This document shows positions 43,007 to 50,860 of a stretch of DNA of 64,000 bases, piece by piece. The notes beneath the pieces were generated by a model. The model did not search any database and had not been told where the DNA came from. It saw only the letters and a program-made list of their open reading frames with translations. The translations under genes were made by a program, and so were the position numbers. This stretch comes from Shewanella hanedai (GTDB lineage Bacteria; Pseudomonadota; Gammaproteobacteria; Enterobacterales; Shewanellaceae): the NCBI RefSeq assembly GCF_007197645.1, contig NZ_VKGK01000021.1, positions 1 to 64,000 on the forward strand. The letters run 5' to 3'. Every line of letters starts with the position of its first letter. The first letter of the stretch is position 1.

Positions 43007-43708
43007 CTACCCCTTAATTTCATCTCCGGTTAAGGGGCGACTCTGTCCGACTGCTAACTCGCTATCGAGCATAATATTGCCTACAGAGATCCGGTGCAAA
43101 CCAATAACAGGATTGCGAAAACGACCAAACATACGCTTGATTTGATGATAACGTCCCTCATAAAGCGTGACCAACGCAGTATGACTGTCGATGATTTCAA
43201 GCTCCGCTGGCAAGGTGGTGATATCTTCAAACTCAAAATACATACCTTGCTCGAATGCGGAAATATATTCAGAGGTTAATGGGTTTTGCAGGTGAACACG
43301 ATACAGCTTGCCCACTTTATGTTCAGGATCCATCAAGCGTTTAGACCAACGACCATCATTAGTTAACAGTACCAGTCCCGATGTATTGAGATCCAATCGA
43401 CCGACGATATGCAAGCTCTCCTTATTATCCCATTCGAGAAGGTCAATCACAGTCTTATGCTTATCATCGACTGTCGCACTGACAACCCCTACAGGTTTGT
43501 GCAGCATCACATAACAGGCCTGATTTGCTTGTATCACCTTATCGTCTACACAGATATGAGAAAACTCATCCACGATTAAATCAATATCCCGTGCAAGTTC
43601 ACCATCGACCTTAACTTGCCCTTTGGCTAACATTAAACGAACATTTTTTCGATTAACCTGGAGATGCTGACTGATAAATCGGTCTAAACGGGCACGTTTC
43701 GATTCCAC
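43007..43708 (-). CDS. rsuA: RsuA-type 16S rRNA pseudouridine synthase
   Basis: 233 residues with a GTG start whose first base overlaps the last base of the upstream gene's stop (TAGTG). An S4 RNA-binding domain lies at about 1-60 (RLDRFISQHLQVNRKNVRLM). The catalytic core follows with VMLHKPVGVVSA and the active-site Asp in VGRLDLNTSGL, then GRYHQIKRMFGRF, the hallmark of this family. RsuA isomerises U516 of 16S rRNA. It is translationally coupled to the SufR-like regulator, an unusual partner. Confidence 0.92.
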   Translation of the reverse strand: MESKRARLDRFISQHLQVNRKNVRLMLAKGQVKVDGELARDIDLIVDEFSHICVDDKVIQANQACYVMLHKPVGVVSATVDDKHKTVIDLLEWDNKESLHIVGRLDLNTSGLVLLTNDGRWSKRLMDPEHKVGKLYRVHLQNPLTSEYISAFEQGMYFEFEDITTLPAELEIIDSHTALVTLYEGRYHQIKRMFGRFRNPVIGLHRISVGNIMLDSELAVGQSRPLTGDEIKG

Positions 43709-44340
43709 TATTTTATCAACTCGTTAGTAGGAATAACTTTATAGGCGCAGCGACGAGCACCTTCAATAATATGCTCTTCACGGCTAACTGACGCGGTGTC
43801 ATTGAGTAACGTTTGAAATAAGTTCAGCTCAGAACGACAAAAACTCAAACATTGACTTGCCGCGGCACAGATTGGGCAATGGTTTTCCAATAACCAATAA
43901 AAATCAGCTTCTTGAGTGACCGTTGCCATATATCCTTCTGCTGACCTAAGTTCAGCTAAGGCCGTAAGCTTGGCCACCAACGTCACTTCCTCCTTCAGCC
44001 TTTTTTGATACAAAGCCAGTGAGGTCTCCTCTCGATGAGTGATCAACTTATCTAAACCTGAATCACCAAAAATCGTGATCACAGAGTCAATCAATTGCAC
44101 AGAGAGCTCTTCATGACGATCACCGAAGTGACTATTGCTCTTCGATGTCAAAGACCAGACTCGAGTAGGACGCCCTCGGCTCGCTTTGATATCCTCAAAA
44201 ATAACATCCCCTTCATCCTCAAGCGCTTGCATATGTTGCCTTACACCCATGGTCGTTAATGACAGCTCACTGGCGAGCACTTTCGCCGTTTGTGGGCCTT
44301 GGGTTTTAAGGAGTTGAATGATTTTTTCGCTGGTTTTCAT
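43708..44340 (-). CDS. SufR/COG2345-like HTH regulator with C-terminal cysteines
   Basis: 210 residues from the ATG at 44340, preceded by GAGAGGTGCC; an in-frame start at 44370 is possible. An N-terminal DeoR-like winged helix (TSEKIIQLLKTQGPQTAKVL, then TMGVRQHMQALEDEGDVIFE) is followed by a helical dimer region. The Cys-rich part is NHCPICAAASQCLSFCRSEL, with a further Cys in ARRCAYKV, the layout of SufR-type iron-sulfur sensors. It may sense iron-sulfur status or oxidative stress (inference). The divergent FMN-reductase/VOC operon across 215 bases, with an inverted repeat at 44493-44512, is a likely target. Confidence 0.85.
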   Translation of the reverse strand: MKTSEKIIQLLKTQGPQTAKVLASELSLTTMGVRQHMQALEDEGDVIFEDIKASRGRPTRVWSLTSKSNSHFGDRHEELSVQLIDSVITIFGDSGLDKLITHREETSLALYQKRLKEEVTLVAKLTALAELRSAEGYMATVTQEADFYWLLENHCPICAAASQCLSFCRSELNLFQTLLNDTASVSREEHIIEGARRCAYKVIPTNELIK

Positions 44341-44492
44341 GGCACCTCTCACATCTGACTTTGTTGCCATAACATCATGATTCTCGGCAGCTGGAAATCA
44401 TAATTGAACTGACTCTATTCCCTCTATTATTACCGATCCAATTATTAAGTAAACTTTTTTATTTACTTTATTTACTTTATTTACGTCACAAC

Positions 44493-44512
44493 CTTTACTT
44501 TATTAAGTAAAG
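44493..44512. promoter_or_regulatory. Inverted repeat in the divergent promoter (candidate operator)
   Basis: CTTTACTT (44493-44500) and AAGTAAAG (44505-44512) are perfect arms around TATT. Related AAGTAAA/TTTACTT units occur repeatedly in the same region (44450-44485), including a tandem of ATTTACTT. The site is 44-63 bases before the FMN-reductase start and on the far side of the SufR-like gene. It is the best operator candidate for that regulator. Confidence 0.55.
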
Positions 44513-44555
44513 TAATTACATTATAAAACATTAAATAAACAAAAAGGCTTACTAA

Positions 44556-45188
44556 ATGAATTTACTTATTGTCAGCGGCAGCCAACGAACCCAATCTCAA
44601 AGCGCCAAAGTCGCAAGCTATTTGAGTAAGGCTGCTACTGAATATTCAGAGATCAGTCATATCGAACTCTGCCGTCATAAACTGCCTTTCTGGGACGGTG
44701 AGCCGGAAAGTAAATTAGGTAAGGGAAACCCGTGGCCTTTAATCAGTCAAAAGGTCAAACGAGCAGATGCTTTGATATTGTTCACCCCTGAATGGGGAGG
44801 AATGGCGTCGCCCTTACTCAAGAATTTTCTGCTTATGTGTGATAACCAAGAAACGGCACATAAGCCCGCTTTGTTAGTGTCTGTTGTCAATGGCATTAGC
44901 GGGGCTTATCCAATCGCTGAACTGAGAATGAATGCACTCAAAAACAATAAATTAGTGGCTCTTCCTGACCACCTAATCATACGCAATGTCGCAGAAGTGC
45001 TAAATGAAGAGTCTGTTCAAACTTTGTCTAGTGATTTGAGTGAACAGTCGAGAAATACCGACCTTAAAGCCCGTATTCAATACAGTCTGCATATGCTCTA
45101 TCAATATGGCGAAGCGCTGAGTGGTATCCGCAAGAAACATCAATCCAAACCTTACCCAAAACAACAAGAGTACATCTACGGCATGTAA
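44556..45188 (+). CDS. NAD(P)H-dependent FMN reductase-type flavoprotein
   Basis: 210 residues. The flavodoxin-like start LLIVSGSQRTQSQSAKVA contains the phosphate-binding GSxRxxS/TxS loop. PEWGGMASPLLKNFLL is the FMN-ring-binding block of this family (P-E-W/Y-x-G-x-x). It would reduce flavins, quinones or azo-type substrates. It is the first of three genes whose two partners are VOC-fold proteins, so detoxification or modification of a small electrophile or quinone is a fair inference. It is divergent from the SufR-like regulator. Confidence 0.88.
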   Translation: MNLLIVSGSQRTQSQSAKVASYLSKAATEYSEISHIELCRHKLPFWDGEPESKLGKGNPWPLISQKVKRADALILFTPEWGGMASPLLKNFLLMCDNQETAHKPALLVSVVNGISGAYPIAELRMNALKNNKLVALPDHLIIRNVAEVLNEESVQTLSSDLSEQSRNTDLKARIQYSLHMLYQYGEALSGIRKKHQSKPYPKQQEYIYGM

Positions 45189-45207
45189 ACTGATTTAGAG
45201 GCAAAAA

Positions 45208-45588
45208 ATGAACATGAACCAAGTGACATTTCCAGTCAATAATATGCCAACAGCCACAGAGTTTTATCGACTGATGGGATTTACTCAAATAGTCGATACA
45301 CCTCATTATGCTAGATTTGAGTGTAGTGACGGACACGCCAGTTTCTCACTCTCTCTACAACCGTCTGAAGAGAAGAACTATGGGGTGATCTATTTTGAAC
45401 ACCAAGATCTTGACCAACTTGTTGCCCAACTGATCGCCAAAGGCTTTCACTTTGATCAAATGCCAACAATGGAAAGCTACCTATGGCGTGAAGCAGTACT
45501 GCATGACCCATCTGGTAACAAAATTAAACTTTACTGGGCAGGTGAAAACCGACTCAATCCTCCATGGAAAGTTCAACAGGATAAATAA
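45208..45588 (+). CDS. VOC-family (glyoxalase-like) protein 1
   Basis: 126 residues with the paired beta-alpha-beta-beta-beta modules of the vicinal oxygen chelate fold: MNQVTFPVNNMPTATEFYRL at the start and a C-terminal LHDPSGNKIKLYWAG, where DPSGNxIxL is the hallmark. Candidate metal ligands are Glu and His in GVIYFEHQDLDQ. It is encoded 19 bases after the FMN reductase and 11 before the second VOC gene, so all three are one operon. The substrate is unknown. Confidence 0.85.
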   Translation: MNMNQVTFPVNNMPTATEFYRLMGFTQIVDTPHYARFECSDGHASFSLSLQPSEEKNYGVIYFEHQDLDQLVAQLIAKGFHFDQMPTMESYLWREAVLHDPSGNKIKLYWAGENRLNPPWKVQQDK

Positions 45589-45599
45589 AGGAGTTACTT

Positions 45600-46019
45600 A
45601 TGATCCATCTAGAGCATCTCAACTTAGTGGTTACAGACATTCCGACAACACTGACCTTTTACCAAGCAGCCTTTCCACACTGGAACATTCGTGGTGGCGG
45701 AGAAGCGGATTGGCACGGAAAGCAAAGAAACTGGATTCACTTCGGTGATGACTATCAATACCTCACTTTCAACGATGACGGTGTGGGTGAAAATAGAGAG
45801 TTAAGTGGGCATCAAGTGGGCTTAGCGCATTTTGCTTTTGTCACCTCGGACATTGACGCTGTAATAGCACGATTATCTCAAGCAGGGTTTAACGTCAACA
45901 AAGATGGTGCTATCGACGAGTTTAGGAAGAATATCTACTACCTTGACCCTAACGGCTACGAAGTGGAATTTGTGCAGTATTTAAGTGATATACCCACACA
46001 GCGAAATAGATATGATTAG
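45600..46019 (+). CDS. VOC-family (glyoxalase-like) protein 2
   Basis: 139 residues. It begins MIHLEHLNLVVTDIPTTLTF, the classical VOC opening with a metal-ligand His, and ends YYLDPNGYEVEFVQYL, with the DPNGxxxEF motif and a Glu ligand. The centre carries HQVGLAHFAFVTSDIDAVIA, supplying a second His. The two VOC genes are only distantly alike, so they are not a recent duplication. AAAGGAG precedes the ATG. It is the last gene of the reductase/VOC/VOC operon. Confidence 0.88.
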   Translation: MIHLEHLNLVVTDIPTTLTFYQAAFPHWNIRGGGEADWHGKQRNWIHFGDDYQYLTFNDDGVGENRELSGHQVGLAHFAFVTSDIDAVIARLSQAGFNVNKDGAIDEFRKNIYYLDPNGYEVEFVQYLSDIPTQRNRYD

Positions 46020-46153
46020 TAAATGGAATAATTAATGAAAAGAATTGAACCTGATCAATTCAATCTCTTTCATTAATCTATCTGTGTTCGCATAATGTGA
46101 ACCGCTAAGCGAATAGCCATAAAACGACTTCTACGGCCAATGCTTTTAAATGT

Positions 46154-46402
46154 TTATCCTAACCAAATGGCTAATGCCAATAAGATAAGATAGAAGAAAA
46201 AACCTGAAACATACGCAGAGAAAAAATCATTCTTTGCTAGTTGTTTCTCATTACTGAAAAGAGAAGGGAAATAGAGTGGCTTTCGAACTCGACCAAAGGT
46301 AATCAGCCTAAGCACTATAGCCCCTGTGGTATATAGGATAAAGGAGAGTAAAAACTCCCAAACAAACCAGAAAAATAGTTCTGCGATGCTACCAATTAAC
46401 AT
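46154..46402 (-). CDS. Small two-helix membrane protein
   Basis: 82 residues. Two hydrophobic stretches (about 8-34 and 62-81: ELFFWFVWEFLLSFILY and GFFFYLILLALAIWLG) flank a basic loop with RVRKPLYFP. A good RBS (GAGGGGAAGAT) precedes the ATG, which makes the gene credible. No family is recognised; short membrane proteins of this kind occur in many marine gammaproteobacteria. It is alone between the VOC operon and the DUF1971 gene. Confidence 0.65.
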   Translation of the reverse strand: MLIGSIAELFFWFVWEFLLSFILYTTGAIVLRLITFGRVRKPLYFPSLFSNEKQLAKNDFFSAYVSGFFFYLILLALAIWLG

Positions 46403-46722
46403 ATCTTCCCCTCGTTTAATTCCTAAACACGATTGATTCGTATAGTATTAATAAACGGGCTAACTAGCCCCAACTTACGCTTGATCTATCCTCTTCATTT
46501 AAGAGTTACAGTGAAAATATCAAGCGTTACGTTACTCTATCGTTCTCATCTGTAAGTGTCATGTTAAGTTTTGTTAACCAATGGTTTTGTGCTCATTCGC
46601 AGCAACAGCTGAAGCATTAATGGCAGTAGATTCATATTTTAACTGGAGGACTAAGAAGGCGGGAATAAAGTTATTACTTGTCTATAAAAATAGAGTCGGA
46701 AAACCAAGCGATTGCCAACATT
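46403..46722. other. Intergenic stretch without a supported gene
   Basis: About 320 bases. A plus-strand frame at 46581-46865 overlaps the DUF1971 gene on the other strand and has no family resemblance or RBS, so I left it out. Nothing else is evident. Confidence 0.5.
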
Positions 46723-47076
46723 TTACTTCTGTTTGGCCATTTGTGTTTCGCTCTCCGTCTCAGTTTGGTTTGTCTCGGGTTCCGCTAAAGAAAAGAAACG
46801 GATCTCGAACTCTAGATCTTCACTCGCAGGTTCTAATCTATGCAGATAATAAGGGTGAGCCATAGCAGTTTCATTCGCTTTGATGAGCACTTCTTTCTCG
46901 GCACTTTGAGTCCCATTCTTATAACCAAAAAACTTCAAGTGACCATTAAGGACATGGACTTGGCCATAAACCCCTTTTCTTGTGTAGTGAGGCTCTAGCA
47001 ATACTTTAGGTACGCTTTCATTAGTAAAAATACCTGTTGACTCAAAATTAGTGTAACCCTTTGGAATAAATGACAT
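46723..47076 (-). CDS. DUF1971 (YeaR/TehB-like cupin) protein
   Basis: 117 residues from the ATG at 47076; a GTG directly before it is also in frame. The cupin-like core reads IPKGYTNFESTGIFT, then LLEPHYTRKGVYGQVHVLNG (H-x3-K/R-G-V-W/Y-G), and AHPYYLHRLEPASEDLEFEI. These match DUF1971, found alone (YeaR) and in tellurite/nitrite-linked proteins. The C-terminus is a Glu/Thr-rich tail (ETNQTETESETQ). It is alone on its strand. The precise role is unknown; in other bacteria yeaR responds to nitrate or nitrite. Confidence 0.78.
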   Translation of the reverse strand: MSFIPKGYTNFESTGIFTNESVPKVLLEPHYTRKGVYGQVHVLNGHLKFFGYKNGTQSAEKEVLIKANETAMAHPYYLHRLEPASEDLEFEIRFFSLAEPETNQTETESETQMAKQK

Positions 47077-47201
47077 CACTAAACCTAACCCTAAATAACG
47101 GACACTGCTTTAGTGTAGATGGCGACCGCTGACAAAGACAATATTGGCTTTGAAGAATTCAAAGGTTAAACTAGCGGCATCACTTACTCATATATATCCA
47201 G

Positions 47202-47675
47202 ATGACCTCCCCTTTTCACTATAAAAAATCGTATGTATTAGACAGAGACTACTTTACCGAGTGTTTTGAAGAATCCGTTACTTCAGATAAGAGCGTGAAA
47301 GCTTACCAGAAAGCCATCGCTTTCTTTCTCATTGGCACGGCATTGCTGCTCACTGGCGTCAATGCTTATGCATCACTATTTATTGTCGGACTTGGTGCAG
47401 TAGAGGCCTTAAGCGTAAAGTTTAAGAAGACATGGTGGCTGTGGCGTCAAATGATGAGTAAAGCAGCAGGTAATGAAGTTCAACTTGTCTTAGACGAACA
47501 AGGTATACATAGTCAGTCTGAATATGTAAACAGCCATATTCTCTGGAAAGATATCATTGAACATAGCAGCACAAATAGAGGTTACCTCTTAAAACAACTT
47601 GCAGGAACTAACTACCTTTCGAAACGAGTGTTAGACGATAACTCAATCGACTTTATCAAAAAAAAGCTGAAATAG
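47202..47675 (+). CDS. YcxB-like membrane protein
   Basis: 157 residues. A short cytoplasmic start (HYKKSYVLDRDYFTECFEES) is followed by two hydrophobic segments (about 43-62 and 63-80) and a C-terminal soluble part with LVLDEQGIHSQSEYVNSHI and LWKDIIEH. That pattern (strand, EGI, strand, WxxI) is the YcxB-like C-terminal domain. No function is known. It is divergent from the DUF1971 gene and ends before a hairpin. Confidence 0.72.
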   Translation: MTSPFHYKKSYVLDRDYFTECFEESVTSDKSVKAYQKAIAFFLIGTALLLTGVNAYASLFIVGLGAVEALSVKFKKTWWLWRQMMSKAAGNEVQLVLDEQGIHSQSEYVNSHILWKDIIEHSSTNRGYLLKQLAGTNYLSKRVLDDNSIDFIKKKLK

Positions 47676-47685
47676 AGAACACCAA

Positions 47686-47706
47686 TGAGGGCGAATTATG
47701 CCCTCA
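47686..47706 (+). terminator. Hairpin after the YcxB-like gene
   Basis: TGAGGGC (47686-47692) and GCCCTCA (47700-47706) form a 7-bp stem with a 7-base loop, 10 bases after the stop codon, followed by ATTTG. Moderate terminator. Confidence 0.6.
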
Positions 47707-47860
47707 ATTTGATGATGCTATTAGTCCCATAACCCCTTCAGATATTTCAATATCCTTAGCTCTTCTACCCACTTTTACAGCAGGTAATTAACAAAGCTAA
47801 ATAGTAAACAACTGCTATCCTTATTAAATGATATAAGACATTTAAAGGTACGGTTACGCT

Positions 47861-48031
47861 ATGCATTCGAGTTCAGCATTTATCTCGATATCACCTCCTA
47901 ATATGGCTTGCAGTAAACAAGCTAAAAGCTCCTCTACAAGCCAAATACTGGAGCACATCTCCAAACTCAATTTGGACATGGCTAACTCTATATCTGTTTT
48001 CTTACCTTCTATAACGACGAGTGCTATTTGA
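47861..48031 (+). CDS. Small leader ORF coupled to the hybrid kinase
   Basis: 56 residues (MHSSSAFISISPPN..., ending TTSAI). The ATG at 47861 is preceded at some distance by AAAGG. The stop TGA shares its last base with the ATG of the hybrid kinase (TGATG), the arrangement of translational coupling. It is Ser-rich with a SQILEHISKLNLDMANS helix and no membrane segment. No family is recognised. It may be a real small partner protein, a regulatory leader peptide, or an accident of sequence; the stop/start overlap favours translation. Confidence 0.4.
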   Translation: MHSSSAFISISPPNMACSKQAKSSSTSQILEHISKLNLDMANSISVFLPSITTSAI

Positions 48032-50475
48032 TGCAGAGTCAAAACAAAAACCAACCATCAAAGATTGAATTATCCGAGAGTAAATTGCTTCGTTTATCCG
48101 ATGCTATAAGCCAAGCAAATATTGGCATGTGGGAATACACTCCTGATACCCAAAAGTGCTATTTCTCTGGAAAACTCAAGGAATTAATTGGAGTATCAAT
48201 TACTAGCCCTTTCACTTTCAGTGATTTAAAGGAAAAAACGCATCCAAACGATCAAGGTAAATTTGACGTTTTTAACGCCGAAAATCTTCAATCAAACACC
48301 CAGCATAATTTTGATTTAAGACTCACGGTCAATAAGGATGAACTTTGGTTTTCACTAAAAAGCCAAGTCTCTATATCCCAAGATAAAAAAGTCACCTTCA
48401 CTGGTACTTTGTCCGATTGCACTTGTGCTAAAGAAACAGCCTCAGCACTAAAGCTCGCGATTCATACAAAAAATAATATTCTAGATGCTGGAAATATAGG
48501 GCAATGGCAAGCTGAACGTAATGAAAAAGACCAATGGATATGGCGCTGGGATAAACGTACTAACGAGGTATTTGCTCAACAATCACAAGATATTGACAGC
48601 TTAAATGCCTGGGGGAAAAGACTGCATCCAGATGATCAGCAATCCGTACTCAACGCCCTAAAACTGTCTTTAACCACTGGTGAACAGTTTGATGAACAGT
48701 ACCGAACATTGCTCCCAAACGGTGAAATAATCAATGTTCACGCAAAAGCCAAAATAGGTAGAGATAACCAAAATAATATCAGTTGGCTTGATGGGATTTG
48801 CGTTAACCAAACTGCATTTTTCAAGATTCAAGCAGAACTCCAAGAGGCTAACAACCAAGCAGAAGCAAGGGTGCATAAACGAACCCAAGAGTTGCAACAA
48901 GCTAAAGAAAGAGCCGAGCAAGCCAATCAAACCAAAAGTGCTTTTCTCTCAATGATGAGTCACGAACTTCGAACACCGATGAACGCAGTACTCGGCTCGT
49001 TAGATTTGCTCTCTCTATCTAAGCAAACACCCGAATCTAAAGATCTTATTGAAACTGCCACCACGTCAGCACAAAATCTTATCGTTATTCTAAATGACAT
49101 CTTAGACATCAATAAAATAGAAGCGGGGAAAATGCAGCTTGAACAACGGGATTTCTCTATTGCAGAGATTATAGATAATGTAATCAAAGTCTATTACCCC
49201 ATTGCTGACGGTAAACAGATAAAACTGCGCGTTAAAGAAGACCCACTTATCCCTAACCTTCTCGAAGGAGATGCCGTAAAAGTACGTCAAATAATCTTCA
49301 ATCTACTCGGTAATGCATTAAAGTTCACGTCAACAACAGCAGAAAAACAGGGCGAGGTGCTATTAGATATCCATATTGTCGAGCACAATAATATTATCTA
49401 TAAAATTGCATTTTCTATCATAGATAACGGTATTGGGATCGAGAAAAAGACACAACAGAAATTGTTTACTCCATTTATTCAAGCCCAACTTTCAACAACT
49501 CGAGAATATGGGGGCACTGGTTTAGGACTGGCTATTTGTGGCAATTTAGCGCAATTGATGGGAGGGCAAATATCATTGACGAGTAGCCCCAACGAGGGAG
49601 CAACCTTCAAGGTTGAACTGCCGTTCTGGCGCTCAAAGAGTCAGACGTCCCCTTCACAAGACTTACTCGATAACACCAACATCGCAGTCATTAACCTTGA
49701 TGAAAGTGAAAATCTTCAACAGAGTGTCATCCAACACCTTGAGAGTGAGGGGGCGCAAACAAGGGTATTTAAACCAGAAAACATCCCTGCAAATATTGCA
49801 GAAAGTGACATGATTTTGTTACTTGCTCACTCTGACAAAGTGTTCCCTCAGCTTGAAAATATTTATCACCAATATGTCGACGACATACGTTTACTCATTG
49901 CAGTATCTAGAGAGGAAATCAGCACCTTACGGAATTTACTCCCTCAAAGTACCATTCTGCCAACATCGCCAATGACTCGTTTACAACTCCTTAATTCAGT
50001 CAAAAATTTCATGGATAATGAACTATGCTTAGAGTTAGATGAGCTGGAGTTAGACGACCTCCCCATAACGCCAAAACCAATGGAGGAGATATCGGATCAA
50101 GTGAATGTTTTAGTTGTTGAAGACAACCCACTAAATCAAAAGTTAATAGTGAAACAACTTTCCACCCTAGGCTACCAGTGCGATCTGGCTAAAGATGGAC
50201 TAGACGGAATAAAACATTGGGAAAATACCGACTATAAACTTATTTTGACTGACTGCCATATGCCAAACCTTGACGGCTATGACATGACAAAAAGAATTCG
50301 TGATTTAGAAAAGCAGTACAGCAAAAAATCCACACCAATCGTCGCTGTTACTGGAGCCGCAATGACTGGAGATGAAGATCACTGCTTATCAACAGGAATG
50401 AACGATTTTGTTAGCAAGCCCATTTTATTAAAGGACTTGAAGCAAGTCATTGAAAAATGGTACGCGAATGACTGA
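48031..50475 (+). CDS. Soluble hybrid sensor histidine kinase
   Basis: 814 residues with no membrane segment. Order: PAS-like domain (about 18-130), second PAS (about 155-260, with the HPDDQ motif), a coiled coil (about 268-300), HisKA with the phospho-acceptor His in MMSHELRTPMN (near residue 311), and HATPase_c with N-box NLLGNALKFT, DNGIGI and GGTGLGLAI. A degenerate receiver-like region (about 545-655, no phosphorylatable Asp) follows, then a true receiver (about 690-805, VLVVEDNPLN and the Asp of LTDCHMPNLDGY near residue 741). It autophosphorylates in response to a cytoplasmic signal and passes phosphate to the Hpt protein encoded next, whose start lies inside its end. Confidence 0.95.
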   Translation: MQSQNKNQPSKIELSESKLLRLSDAISQANIGMWEYTPDTQKCYFSGKLKELIGVSITSPFTFSDLKEKTHPNDQGKFDVFNAENLQSNTQHNFDLRLTVNKDELWFSLKSQVSISQDKKVTFTGTLSDCTCAKETASALKLAIHTKNNILDAGNIGQWQAERNEKDQWIWRWDKRTNEVFAQQSQDIDSLNAWGKRLHPDDQQSVLNALKLSLTTGEQFDEQYRTLLPNGEIINVHAKAKIGRDNQNNISWLDGICVNQTAFFKIQAELQEANNQAEARVHKRTQELQQAKERAEQANQTKSAFLSMMSHELRTPMNAVLGSLDLLSLSKQTPESKDLIETATTSAQNLIVILNDILDINKIEAGKMQLEQRDFSIAEIIDNVIKVYYPIADGKQIKLRVKEDPLIPNLLEGDAVKVRQIIFNLLGNALKFTSTTAEKQGEVLLDIHIVEHNNIIYKIAFSIIDNGIGIEKKTQQKLFTPFIQAQLSTTREYGGTGLGLAICGNLAQLMGGQISLTSSPNEGATFKVELPFWRSKSQTSPSQDLLDNTNIAVINLDESENLQQSVIQHLESEGAQTRVFKPENIPANIAESDMILLLAHSDKVFPQLENIYHQYVDDIRLLIAVSREEISTLRNLLPQSTILPTSPMTRLQLLNSVKNFMDNELCLELDELELDDLPITPKPMEEISDQVNVLVVEDNPLNQKLIVKQLSTLGYQCDLAKDGLDGIKHWENTDYKLILTDCHMPNLDGYDMTKRIRDLEKQYSKKSTPIVAVTGAAMTGDEDHCLSTGMNDFVSKPILLKDLKQVIEKWYAND

Positions 50476-50860
50476 AAAAAACTTAGAGATATTGAATAAA
50501 AATATAATGTTAGATCTAATTGGGGATGACCCAGTGATGATCAAACAGTTTGAAATTGATTTCTTAAAGCAGGCAAAAGAATCACTACAAAAGCTAATCC
50601 TTATGTATAACCAAGGATCTTTTAGCGGCGTTAAGGAAGAGGCTCACTTTTTAAAGACATCAGCCGCTGCCGTAGGTGCTGAACAAACATCATACCTACT
50701 AAAAGCACTTGAATTATCAGGTGAAGAAGAGGATAAGCCAAAGTGCAAAAGATTGATTGTAAATATAAAAACGTCCTTACAGCAAGTCCGTGGAGCAATT
50801 ATAGATGACAGCGCATCCAACTCCGGCTTGTCGCCATCCCAAGGTGATAATGCTTCATGA
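50468..50860 (+). CDS. Hpt phosphotransfer protein
   Basis: 130 residues from the ATG at 50468, which overlaps the kinase gene by eight bases. A four-helix Hpt bundle carries the phospho-His in EEAHFLKTSAAAVGAEQ (near residue 60), matching the AHxLKxxAAxxGA motif of Hpt domains. The last 25 residues are Ser-rich and flexible. It relays phosphate from the hybrid kinase receiver to the regulator encoded next. Its end overlaps that gene by 56 bases. Confidence 0.92.
   Translation: MTEKNLEILNKNIMLDLIGDDPVMIKQFEIDFLKQAKESLQKLILMYNQGSFSGVKEEAHFLKTSAAAVGAEQTSYLLKALELSGEEEDKPKCKRLIVNIKTSLQQVRGAIIDDSASNSGLSPSQGDNAS

Noticed and set aside
46581..46865. Open frame of 94 codons on the plus strand
   Set aside because: It runs opposite the DUF1971 gene, which has clear family blocks, and has no RBS or family.
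47854..48054. Minus-strand frame overlapping the kinase start
   Set aside because: It is the antisense of the small leader ORF region, with no family or RBS of its own.
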